Source: Solanum dulcamara (Eukaryota; Streptophyta; Magnoliopsida; Solanales; Solanaceae). From it: DNA of 64,000 nucleotides. Location of the stretch: NCBI RefSeq assembly GCF_947179165.1, contig NC_077238.1:47250793-47314792 (forward strand). Reading direction: 5' to 3'. Position numbers and translations under genes: made by a program. Shown one piece after another: positions 22,323-33,364 of the stretch (position 1 is its first letter; every line of letters begins with the position of its first letter). The notes under the pieces are model-generated. The model was not told the origin of the DNA, made no database searches, and worked only from the letters and a program-made list of their open reading frames with translations.

Positions 22323-25300
22323 TGTAAGGACCCTCTAGGTAATTTTCGTTTTTTCCAATCTTTTCTGTATTGAGAGCTTTCCTATAGTAACCCTAAGTCA
22401 TTTATGACTTGCTTGCACTAAGAGTTCAGCCGCCTAGTTATTTTTTTGGTTTTAATGCCATTTCCCTATTTTTAAGCTCTAGGACTTTGAACAGCTACCT
22501 TTGGTCAAAACTCAAAGAAAACGACCTAAAAATGTAATTCTGAGGTTCCATTAGCTCCGGAATGGTCATTTTCGTCTAGTAGCATGCTCAACTCGAGTCC
22601 CGAGCCTTTCGGTGCGGGTTTGTGCCATTAGGCATTTTAGACTAAAGTTGACTTTGGTCAACGTTCTTGGTAAATGTGCTCGGATTGAAATTCCATCACT
22701 GCATTTATCTCCAAAATTTTGAGTTTTATTTAGAAAAACCCTTTTTGCGGTTCTCGAGGCTTCGGGGCTCATGCCAAGCCTACTTGTAGAATTGGCAAAA
22801 TTAGTGCATGGGTGTGGGACCCACTTTTTATCATGATGACCTGGATGAAAATTTTGAGTGTTCCTTTGAGTCAAGAATGTCATTTACAACAAGATTTCAT
22901 ATATGGTTTGTGTTCACAAGGCCCCTAATGAATCCGGAGCCCTTAATCGAACATTAGAGCGTTAGTTGCTTTTTTTATCTTTGGTGGTGCCTAGCTTTTA
23001 TTCATCATGATCGCAACCCTTGGCCTTGTGACAGCGATGAAAAAATTGTGAAATATCACTTTTTCTTCATCGCGGTTGAGACCCATTAGGCTCGCGATAG
23101 TGATGAACAATTTTTAGGCCGTTAAAGATCAATACCTTGCGATTTTCAAATTTCTTCTCCATTTTCAAAATTCTATTGTGAGATATCTAGACCTCCATTT
23201 TTGGTGATTCAAAGTCCAACATGTTTGGAAAGTTTGTGGCTACGCATTGAAATGTCGAGGATCATCGGAGGCTCATTGTTTGAGGTAAAATTTGCCCTGA
23301 AGGGGCTGCCAACCCTCTTTTCATTAGTGGTAATGGGGTTTTGTTGCACGAACTGAGCTTGAGCTGTTATGAGCCCCAAATTGTGCTCCATTTTGGAACA
23401 CAAGTTAGGGGTGGTAAAATGGTCCTTTCATAGAGTCAATTTTGGGATTTCCAGTGTAGGTCCCACAATCCCCTTTTTGACCCAATTTTGGGTTTATCTC
23501 CGAAAAAGTAATTTTGGTGTCAAGATGTCCGTATTGATGAGACGCTCAATATTTTTATAGTATAAAGGCAATTGAAGTTGATTTTGGAGCAAAAAGCAAC
23601 CGAGAAGTAGACTTGGAGCGCACATATTCGCCTTCGACGTAGGCTACGGTCTTTATCCCTTTTATTGAGCTTCATGAGGTATTGGTTAGTGTAAATTACT
23701 TGTGGTTGGGATCGTATGTGATAGGTTAGGCTCGATTTCTAGTTTCTTTTTTTTGTCTTGGTATGAGACTTAGGCTAGGTTGCCTTTATGAGACTTTTAG
23801 TCTAGTTTGTGAAATTATTAATTATGCTTTAGTTTGGCCATGATTAGCCTATTTTAGGTGGCTTGTTCAATGTGTATGGTGGTTGGCAGAACTGTGCCTT
23901 AGAATTGAGATTGGGGTGACCCTTAGTTGATGTAGCTATTGTTGGAAGGAATTTCTGAGAGTTAGTGTCTTTTACTTTTTGAGTACCTATTCAGGAGTCT
24001 TCGTGTAGTAGTTTTCACTCGTTTAGGCTTGTGAATTACTGTTGTTCCCTATTTCTATATTTAGAGTTAGAATCCGCTATGCTTTTTTGTTATTGTTTGG
24101 CAGGGCTAGTTGTTTTGTGCTCTCGAGGTTGTACTTTGATTGGATCTAGAGCTATGAATTGATTAGCTAAGCACTTGTTTCCTCGTATCATCCTCTTTTT
24201 TATCCAGTTAGTTTTGAACTCTATTTTCAGCCTTGTAGTTGAATTAGAGGAGTAGATTTGAGCCCTAGGCCTTTGTTAGAGGTCGGTTTTATGTGTTAGT
24301 CATGTCTCTATAGTCTAGAGAGTATGGTGCTTATGGAATCATTATTGTATGTGATTGTATGTGTTGTTTTGGTGCGGGTGAAGGCACGCATTGTGTTGGA
24401 CCCTTATTTTCTCATGGATGTATTTGACTCTGGTGCATGCATTGGTTCATAACATTAATTTGAGGAAACTGGGTTGTAACTCAAACTATTTTATATGGAT
24501 TTTCTAAATAGGGGTCGTACTACCTTTATTACTACTATTTACAGCGGACTAGAGGAATTGAGGTTGTGCTCATTTTCCTATATTGGTTTTGTTGGAGAGA
24601 ATTCCCAATCATTTCTATACTGATTTGACTATTTATCTCTGCTCACCAAAATTGAGTTGATTCTAGAGGATCGAATATATATATTGATATCTATATTTAT
24701 CTAAGACCAAGATTGAGACCAGATAGATATATAAGGGCATTCCCGAGCCCTCCATGGCGATTCTAGAGAGGTGCATAGGTTCTACTTCCTGGCCGAGACT
24801 AGAAGTAGGTGTGTATATCTTAGTATGAGGCACTTGGCACTGATGGTACTGCTAATTTTATTGCATAACTCTTATTCATATATGCATTGCCTATCACCAG
24901 CATAGATGTTTGTACATGTCAGTAGTATGGGATGTTGTACGGGTTTACTTGTTTGTGAGTGAACCTCCTGGCAAACAGGGCTCGGGAGGTATCTTCTAAC
25001 TATTTGTGAATTTGTGGTGGTATAAAGGGTGGTCTCTTATTTGAAGGTAGTTACTGCCCTTTTTCTTATTTATCTAACCAATTTGTGAAGGTATTTAGTT
25101 GATGAGGTCCTTTGGGCCTTTATGTGATATATGTGTTTACTTCTGTTAGTTGGTTGTCACCTAGTTGTCCTCCTTTGTAGTACGTTGTTGTGTTTAGGTT
25201 CTAGGTTGGCATCACCAGGTACATCATTTGTTTCCTTGCTTGTATCCTATCTTCTTCTTTCCTTATATCAAATGTTACTTATTGCAGGCGTCCTTTTAAT

Positions 25301-25845
25301 GTTTAGTTACTTATGATATTGGTTCCATGCTTACATGAACGTTATACTTACTTTACCTTTAGAGATCAATCAGCCATGCCTACTGAGTGCCACTTGTTGG
25401 TTCTCATACTATACTTTTGCACTGGATAGATCATAGTACAGGTTGTTTTTGTTGATTTGGGTATCGTGCAGACCAGCTTATGGATTTCAGAGACTTGGGT
25501 GAGCTCTTGGCATTTAGAGTTGTCTATCTCTATCTATTTTGGGTTGGACTAGTCTTTATTTTGTATTCGGAGACTGTTGCACTATTCTTATATATGTATA
25601 AATATTGTACTTCCTTATTTAGTTTAGTATCTCGACTACTGACTGCTACCATGTCTTGGAGGTTATCTTGTTGTATTATTCTTTTTCTTCTTTTCTTATT
25701 ATTTATTATTAATAGTATTAGTATTCACTTCTTTTCTTTCGCTTGTGATGGTCCGTTACCTATGGTTCCAAACTGTGGGGTTAGTCTTAGTTACTGGTGG
25801 GTTGATAGTAGGTGCCATTATGACCTTAGAAATCGGATCATGATA
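22323..25845 (+). repeat. Array LTR D (longest copy)
   Basis: 3523 bp, TGTAAGGACCC to ATCATGATA. No large deletion seen, so it is the best guide to the LTR. No PBS follows; unrelated sequence begins after GCTAA. The 161-residue frame at 25480-25965 runs through this LTR end and is spurious. Confidence 0.85.
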
Positions 25846-26939
25846 GCTAATTATATTATCCCACAACCTCACATTAGTCCCCCCCATTTGCTACACACTC
25901 ACACAAACCTATATATTATAGTCACACCCCAAACACACGCACAGAAAACCACCTACACTATATAATACACACAGAAAATACAACAGAGGGATTACTTCAC
26001 ATTGGCCACCCATTTTTGGAATCTCTCCCAACGGCCCTTCATCTCCATCGTAACACCACCCTATGCCACAATCTCTTTTATTTTTCTAATCCTAAAATAA
26101 CTAAAATAATAGGCAGGATAACAGTTGTTAAGAATTATCATTCGACGTTCAATCTGTACACTCCTTTTAAGGTCAAATATGAGCTCCGTCCATTGGTACT
26201 AGTTTCAGCTCAATTTATTTGTTGAATCAAAGTTTCGTTGCATGTACTGGATTGATTACTATCTTATATTTAATTGAGTTTTAATTATTATTTTTTCTTA
26301 CTTAATGATAATGATAAGGTTTTGTGTTTGTTTGTAATTTCTAAATGAGTTTCGTTTAATGCTCAATTAACAAAATTATACGACTCACTTTATTCGAAAT
26401 AGCTCAGTATCCATACAAATTAAGAATTAAGATTTATTTTTTGAATATATTTGTACAGGTTCTTATTTTTATTTTGAATAATATTAGCATGTTCATTGAC
26501 AATTCTAGGATCTGTGGATTAACCAAAAGAATTGGGTCATGGTCTTATGGAGAATTGAATGTTTCTTTAAAAGAAAATTTGGTTTTGGCAGTGTTCTTTT
26601 CCTTTTTAAATTTGTTTAATGGATTTATCTACAGTTTATTTAGGGGATATAACTGGTTTAATGATTTTGTTTGTTAAAAAATTGGGATCGAAAATTGAAT
26701 AAGATACTATGAGGCCTTGATGGAATAAGAGAAAAAACTAAATGGAACTGATAGGAAAGTTAGACGCAATTAAAGTATTTGTTTCAATCAAGAATTCGGT
26801 TACATATCTTTTTGAGACACTTAAAAGAAACTCAAGAATGTAGTGACACACCTTGTCCAAAAATATAATAAACTCTCATTAACTTAAAGAAATATTTATA
26901 GACAGAATTATTAGGTGAAATGCAAAGAAGACAATTAAG
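25846..26939 (+). mobile_element. Probable continuation of the split older LTR element
   Basis: Non-array sequence between the array and the next LTR. It opens with GCTAA (target duplication), a C-rich stretch, and a TATA-box-like CTATATAATA at about 25957-25966 followed by an A-rich leader. This would fit the U3/R part of the LTR whose start is at 4458. Frames at 26016-26225 and 26441-26677 match nothing I recognise and have no supporting context. Beyond ~26230 it is AT-rich with no assignable feature. Confidence 0.35.
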
Positions 26940-29175
26940 TGTAATATCCCAGAAAGTGAAAAGTCAAAAAGAAGGAAAAATATTGTAGAAGAATTGTTGG
27001 TGCCAAATAAGAGGGATCTACCTATGTTCGTACAAGGACCTATGGACCGTAGAAGGGTATATTATCCTAAGCCTAGAAGATTGGGAAAAATGTTTAAGTC
27101 ATAGGTTGACGTACGAGGGTGATATACGGACCAGATGAGTTACTAAGGTATGCAGAAATGTTCATAGAAGTGGTCCACCATTTAGGAAAACTACCAAGTT
27201 TCTAAAGTTTTTCTACAGACCAGTGGGATGGTCCGTAGATGGACCCATACCCTATGGTAAGGGTTGTAGGATTATATTCAAAAGAATGACTTTTGGACTT
27301 CGATAAAATGGTTGATCCTACAGATAGTCTAAAGTTTGATGGATTGTAGGATGGTTCGTAGGGTTATGTTCAAAGACTATGTTTAGGAGGATGTACATAA
27401 TAGATAGGGTCTACAAACTTTAGGGTATTCTATGAATCGTAGGGCTGGGTTGTAGGTTGATTCCAGTAACTCATGATCTTAAACGTTATTTCCACAAGGT
27501 CTTTTGATGAACCATAGATTGACTTACAATCCATAAGTGGGGTTCCATATGTCACTTCCATAGTTCTTACCCAGAAATATTTTTGACATTTTCCATTCAT
27601 TTAATACTTAAGCTACGTTGTTTGGAATACTTTGGATGACCTATAACTATCCAAATCCTCCAAATTCCCCCCATTCACCCAAAATCTCTAAGGGATTCAA
27701 GGGTTTTCTCTCAAGTATTCATCTTCTTCAATAAGCTATGGTTTCAAGAAGTCAAGTCTTCTCTCAAGATTTAAAGCTAGATTTCAGTGAGGTATGTGTG
27801 AATTTCATACATGGATCCTCTTTTATCCATGGAGTCCTAAAGAATTTTCAATTCCTCTTTTGTTCTCTTCCTAAGCCTTAGGTATTTTGATGATCTTGCA
27901 TTGCGTTCATTCAATTATGCTTATATTCAATGTCAATGATCTTATATTGCATGAATTGGTCTTAGTTACTTATTTTTTGTGAGTTCTACATGAACCTATG
28001 CATTATACCTATTTTTATGAATTTTACCTATCTTTAAGAACTATGCATACATCACGAATTTATGACTAGGATTTTACGAATGCTTTATAAAAAGAATTCA
28101 TCAAGATTTTTACGAAGACAAAGGTTTCTTAATTGTAAAAAAATGCTATCATGAAGGTTTTTCATGATTTTATATGAATAAGCTTATCATGATTTTTGAT
28201 GCTTAGATAAGTGTCTTTATAAATATGTTATGATATCATGATTTGCTAAAAGAGCTATTCTTATGATATTATAGTATTCATGATGAATTTTGTCTTATAA
28301 TTATATTACCATTTTTATGACTATGTTATGATTATTTCTAATCCGTTGAGAGTACTACCTAGCACCGAGTTAGACTTGTGACAATTGCCCAGGTACCATA
28401 ACTACATGACCCATAGGACTGCCTTAATTCGCCTTAGCTAGTGGATCCACAATAGCTCATGGCTATGGTCATTTTCTTGGAAAGTAGGATAATCTCTAAT
28501 CGGTGTGGGGGGTATGACACTGGACTTTATGTTATATGTCACATGGTTTTTATTATCGTTTAATAGTATCTCTCACTATGTTATGTTCTTAATTATGGTT
28601 TACTTACAAGTTTTTTATTCACCGTGTCTCATGTTCTTAATGACGTTTTAAAAGCTTTTTACTATCGTCTAGCTTAATCATTGGATTATCACGTTAATGT
28701 CATGTATTGCACATATCCATACTTAGTACATTCTATGGTACTGACCCTATACTTCTTTTGCATATATTATGTTATAATATAAGTCACGGCACTTCCCGTC
28801 GGCTTGCGATTAGTATTAGCTATTATCGGTTTATCCTCGTGCTTCGATGGCATAACCACTTTATGATGTCTTTCATTTTATCACTTATAGTCTCGAATTT
28901 GTTTTGGGTGAGCTAGGCCTTTTCCTATGCCTCTGTCTATGGTAGTTAGAGGATATGTCAGACTAGTTTGATTATTTCCTCTTTGCAAATTCTATTCTTA
29001 GATTCTTTATCTTGGGCTGCTATAAAAAGATTTTTTAAGAGTTATCTTATGTATTTCTCTTATCTTTACTCTTACTTTATTCTAAGTCATGCTATATTAT
29101 GCTAAAAGGCCATTTTAAGGTCTCTCGGGATCCTATTATCCATGTCACATCTTGAGTCTAGCTTGGGTCTTGACA
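26940..29175 (+). repeat. 5' LTR of the outer element
   Basis: 2236 bp from TGTAATATCCCAG to GGGTCTTGACA, followed after four bases by the PBS. Contains a cluster of imperfect TACGGNCCGTA-type palindromes (about 27010-27545). Confidence 0.88.
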
Positions 29176-29179
29176 AACT

Positions 29180-29192
29180 TGGTATCAAAGCA
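29180..29192 (+). other. Primer-binding site of the outer element
   Basis: TGGTATCAAAGC, four bases after the LTR; one change from the initiator-methionine tRNA complement TGGTATCAGAGC. Confidence 0.82.
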
Positions 29193-29393
29193 TAAGATTC
29201 AAGTTTCCTAGGGTGTTTGACAAAGCCGCGTAGAGTAGTTTCTTGTTGATGGGTGTGAATCAAACCATATTTATGAATGAGAGGATATGAGGTGTTTATG
29301 AAACTTCACTTCTTTCATCACTTATAAGTTGTGCAATATAGTTGAACTCTATAAGGGTTTTCTTCTAACTTATATTCTTTGTATTATAGAATC

Positions 29394-30440
29394 ATGCCTA
29401 TAAAAAGAGCTCCATTGCAAAAGAATGTGAATGAAGATAAGGGGCATCAAGCACCTCAAGCTTTGGTTTATCCCTTATTTGATAAAGTTACTCATGCCAA
29501 ATTTAAGGCAGCTCTCCAATTTCGTTCTCAAGTTATGATGGCACAGCCAATCGAGAGGTGGTAGCTTCCATGAACCCAAATATGAGTACGATGGCTATAA
29601 GAGTTTTTGACTTAACAAGAATGAATCCTCTAAAATTTCATGGTTCAAAGGTGGATGAAGATCCACAAAAGTTCATTAAGGTAATTCAAAAGATTGTTGA
29701 TATCATGGGTGTGACTCTGGCGGACAAGGCAGATTTGTCCGCTTATCAATTGAAGAGAGTTGTTCAAGTTTTGTTTAACCAATAAACATAGAGGCAACTT
29801 AAAAGATGATTTTCTAGACCTCTTCTTTACCCTTGAGTTGAGGGAGGTGAAAGTTCAAGAATTCATCAATTTTAGACAAGGTAACATGAGTGTAAGGGAG
29901 TATGCTTTCAAATTCAAACAATTGTCTAAGTATGATCCATCTTTGGTGGTTGATTCTAATGCTCATATGAACAAGTTTTTTCCTAGTGTTTTGTACATGG
30001 TTGTCAAGGAATGTAGAACCACAATATTGATTAAGGAGATGGATATCTCAAGGTTGATAAGGCATGTCAAACAAATCGATGTGGAAATAATTAAGGAGAG
30101 GGCTAAAGAGTCTAACTTAGCTCAGATGGATAATGGTGATTTCTCTTATTTGAGGTTCGGTAATTATGGCCTTTCTCAGTTTTAACGAGAGTACTATGGA
30201 TAGAATTCTTCTAATGCTCCAGTTCAAAAGTCCAACAAAGTTAAGGTGTCTAACCCTATGCCTCAAGAAGAAGAATTGGGGGTCAGCCTATCCCCGCGTG
30301 TAGGAAGTATAGGAAGAACCATCGGGGAGATTTCTTAGCAGGTTCTGATGTATTGTTTTGTTGTGGTAAGATGGGTCATAAGGTGAGAGATTTCCCTTCA
30401 CTTTCTAGCAAGGGTGGAGATGGTAGACATCAGACTTAAA
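29394..30440 (+). pseudogene. gag: gag pseudogene of the outer element
   Basis: Starts MPIKRAPLQ at 29394, a start shared in type with MPLRRA at 60407 in the third element. Recognisable chromovirus gag pieces follow in shifting frames: LTRMNPLKFHGSKVDEDP near 29607-29660, a capsid segment ending FRQGNMSVREYAFKFKQLS near 29870-29925, and MDISRLIRHVKQI near 30040. A zinc knuckle lies at about 30352-30396 (L-F-C-C-G-K-M-G-H-K-V-R-D-F); its first and last Cys positions read Leu and Phe, so it is non-functional. Frameshifts near 29560 and 29770, and a stop at 30183, break the frame. The intact family protein forms the particle and packages RNA. Confidence 0.85.
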
Positions 30441-30579
30441 CTACTTTTTCTAGTTGCCTGTCTTAGTAGTGTACTTTACGAGGATCTGGCGGTGGTAAGC
30501 ACCAAAATAGGTTTTATACTCTTCAAACACGACAGGATTTAGAGGATTCTCTAGTGTGGTCACTGGTATGTTATGAGTA

Positions 30580-33364
30580 ATTTAGTTTGATGTTTATGCT
30601 TTGCTAGATCTTGGAGAAAATCTCTCTCTAATGACTTATTATGTTGCTGTGAAGTTTGATATCAGTCTTGAACTCTTGTTAGAGCCTTTCTAAGTCCATA
30701 CTTTTGTTGGTGATTCAGTTTTAGCTAAACAAGTCTATAGAAATTTCCTGATCTCAGTTTTTTATAAAATCACCTCTGTTGATCTTGTATAGCTGATATG
30801 ACTGAATTTGATTTTATTCTTGGTATGGATTGGCTTCATGCTTGTTATTCATCTGTTGATTGTAGGACCTGAGTGGTTAAATTCAAATTCCCTAATAAAC
30901 CAATCATAGAATGGAAGGATAGTAATTTATTGTTTAAGGGTCAATTTACTCGTGTCTTAAAGCTTGAAACATGATTCCAAAGTTTGAATATATCATCTAT
31001 TATGGGTTAGGTCTACAAATTTTAAATCCCCACTCTTGAGTCAGATCCTATTGTGAATGGGTATCCGGAAGTGTTTCCCCATGATCTTTCTTGTATTCCT
31101 CTCAAAAGCGAAATCGATTTTGGTATTGACCTTCTCCGAAATACCCAGCCTATATTTATTCCTCCTTATGGAATGGCTCTGGCAGAACTTAAGGATTTGA
31201 ATAATAAGTTAAAGGACCTTTTGGATAAGGTCTTCATTTACATCAAGTATCTCTCCATGGGGTGCTCCAATTCTCTTTGTTCTGAAGAAGGATAGTTCTC
31301 TCCATATATGTATTGATTATCGAAAGTTGAACAAGGTCACCATCAAGAATAAGTATCGTATCCTAAGGATTGATTACTTATTACATAAACTTTAATGTGC
31401 TAGCTACCTTTCAAATATTAATCTTTGATCGGGTTATCATCAACTTAGAGTGAGGAAATGTGACATTCCAAAGATGGCTTTCAGAGCCTACTATGGTCAC
31501 TATGAATTTTTGGTTATGTCTTTTGGACTAACGAATACTCTTGCATCTTTAATGTATTTCATAAATAAGGTGTTCTAGTAATATTTGGATATGTTCGTCA
31601 TTGTGGTCATTGATGATATTTTGATATATTCTTAGAGTGAGCATGAGTATGTCGATCATTTAAGGATCGTCATTGTCTTGCAAATTCATAAGGACCATTA
31701 ATTATTTGCTAAATTTAGAAAGTGTGAGTTTTAGTTGAGGTTGGTGGTATTATTATTTCCTATGATAGTATAGGTGTCGATCCTAAGACAACCGAGGCGA
31801 TTAAGAATTGGCCTGGATCTCTTTGTTCCTCAGATATTGGGTTTAGCCGATTACTACAAATGGTTTGTGTAAGGATTTTCCTCTATTGCTTTGTCTTTGA
31901 CTATGTTAACTCAAAAGAAGGTGAAATTATAATGGTCGACAATATGTGAGAAGAATTTTTAAGAGTTGAAAGATTAACTTACTTTTCCATAGTTTTCATG
32001 AAATCAAACGAATCCAATGTTTTATTGTACATTGTGATGCCTTGAGAATTGGTGTTGGTTGTGTGTTGATGAAAAAGGGTAAAGTGATATCTTCTAGGCA
32101 ACTTAATGTTCATGAGAAGAATTACCATACTCATGATTTAGAGTTAGCAGTGGTGGTGATTGCCTTGAAAAATGGGAGACACTATCTCTATAGTGTTCAT
32201 GTGGATGTATTCACCAATCATAAGAGTTTGTATTATGTGTTTAAGTAAAAGGACTTGAATCTTTATCAAAAAAGGTGGCTTGAATTGTTGAAAGATTATG
32301 ATATAAGCATGTTGTAACATCCAAAAAAGGCAAATATTGTAGCCAGTGGTCATAATAGATTGTCCATGAATAGTGTTGTCCGTGTTGAGGATGAGAAAAT
32401 GGAGTTGGTTCATGATATGCATAAACTAGCTCATTTGGATGTTTGTCTGGTTGATTCGGTTGACGGGGGTATTATTGTTCAAAATAGTTCCAAATCATCT
32501 CTTGTGTCGGATGTGAAGGAAAAATAAGATAGTGATCCGGCTTTGATTGAATTGAAGGAAGTAGTTTTAGAAAAAGCCATTGAGGCTTTCTCATAAGGGG
32601 AGAGATGGTGTGCTTCATTACCAAGGTCACGTATGTGTTCCGTATGTTGATTGTTTTAGGAAAAAGATATTGTCTAAAGCTTATAGTTCTCAGTATTCTA
32701 TTCAACCGGGATCCACCAAGATGAATCGTGATTTGGGAGAAGTTTATTGGTGGAATGGCATGAAAAAGTATATAGCATAGTTTGTGTCTAAGTGTCATAA
32801 TTGTCAACAAGTGAAGGTTGAGCGTCAAAAACTGGGAGGTTTGGCTCAAGACATTCATATTCTTAATTGAAAGATGAAGGATTTGAATATGGACTTTATT
32901 ACAGGTTTACCTCGTACTCTTCATCAACATAATTTGATTTGGGTTATTGACAATGGAATGACTAAGTCAGTGCATTTTCTTTCCGTTAAGACTTCTTATT
33001 CAACCTAGAATTATGCTAGCTTCTGCATTCTAAAGTAGATTAAATTGCATGGTGTCCCATTATCTATCATTTCATATAGAGGTACTCAGTTTACTTCTCA
33101 ATTTTGGAGATCGTTTCAAAAGTGTCTTAGTACTAAAGTCAAGCTTAGTACAACTTTTCACCCTCAGGCTAATGGTCAAGCCAAGTGGACTATTCAATCT
33201 TTGGTGGATATATTGAGAGCTTGTGTGATTGACTTCAAGGGTAATTAGGAAGACTATTTTCCTTTGATTGAGTTTGCCTATAATAATAGCTAATTATTCA
33301 AGTATTCAAATGGCTTTGTTTGAGGCTCATTATGGCAGGAGATGTAGATCTCCTATTAAATGGT
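30580..33364 (+). pseudogene. pol: pol pseudogene, outer element, part 1 (PR-RT-RNase H-IN)
   Basis: Protease: LDLGENLSL near 30606, where the family's glycine-containing active-site loop is altered, then FDFILGMDWLHACYSS near 30807-30855. [16 protein letters not shown] near 31165; [16 protein letters not shown] near 31435; the polymerase motif V-I-D-D-I-L-I-Y-S near 31605 keeps both Asp. RNase [15 protein letters not shown] near 32048, then [13 protein letters not shown]. Integrase: zinc region with CHNCQQVKVE near 32793 but Gln at an expected His position (YSIQPGSTK), MDFITGLP near 32890 with the first Asp kept. The second catalytic Asp is Tyr (codon 33075-33077) and the Glu is Lys (33183-33185). 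Many stops (for example 31395, 31578, 32781). The frame is cut at 33364 and resumes at 42952. Confidence 0.88.
33360..33364. repeat. Left target-site duplication ATGGT
   Basis: ATGGT before the inner element equals ATGGT at 42952-42956 after it; removing one copy and the element restores a continuous integrase reading (IKW then FEV). Confidence 0.93.

Larger units (their letters stand above)
4860..25845 (+). mobile_element. Tandem array LTR-I-LTR-I-LTR-I-LTR of a gag-only gypsy-like element
   Basis: Four LTRs (4860-8256, 11348-14391, 17192-19254, 22323-25845) alternate with three internal regions (8257-11347, 14392-17191, 19255-22322). Each LTR begins TGTAATGACC-like and ends GGGTCGTGACA-like. 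Each internal region begins with a methionine-tRNA-like PBS (gagTGGTATCAGA) and ends with a conserved GAGGACGAAAGTCC-like pre-LTR block. Only one near target duplication (TCTAA/GCTAA) is seen, at the outer ends. This suggests one insertion that grew by unequal recombination between LTRs. Internal copies differ by roughly 15-20% by eye, so the array is old. No reverse transcriptase or integrase motifs are visible. Confidence 0.85.

Noticed and set aside
22566..23403. Minus-strand frames of 105 and 64 residues near the start of LTR D
   Set aside because: They lie in LTR sequence; the matching segments of LTRs A and C do not keep these frames.
25480..25965. 161-residue reading frame
   Set aside because: It starts inside array LTR D, crosses the LTR end at 25845 and runs into unrelated sequence. 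Matching parts in LTRs A-C have different frames and stops.
26016..26677. Possible host gene exons (frames at 26016-26225 and 26441-26677, with an acceptor-like TTTGTACAG at 26450)
   Set aside because: No recognisable protein, no matching donor or second exon, and the stretch sits between retrotransposon pieces.
32144..32858. Minus-strand frames of 92 and 128 residues
   Set aside because: Shadows of the plus-strand RNase H and integrase pseudogene, which carries the recognisable motifs.
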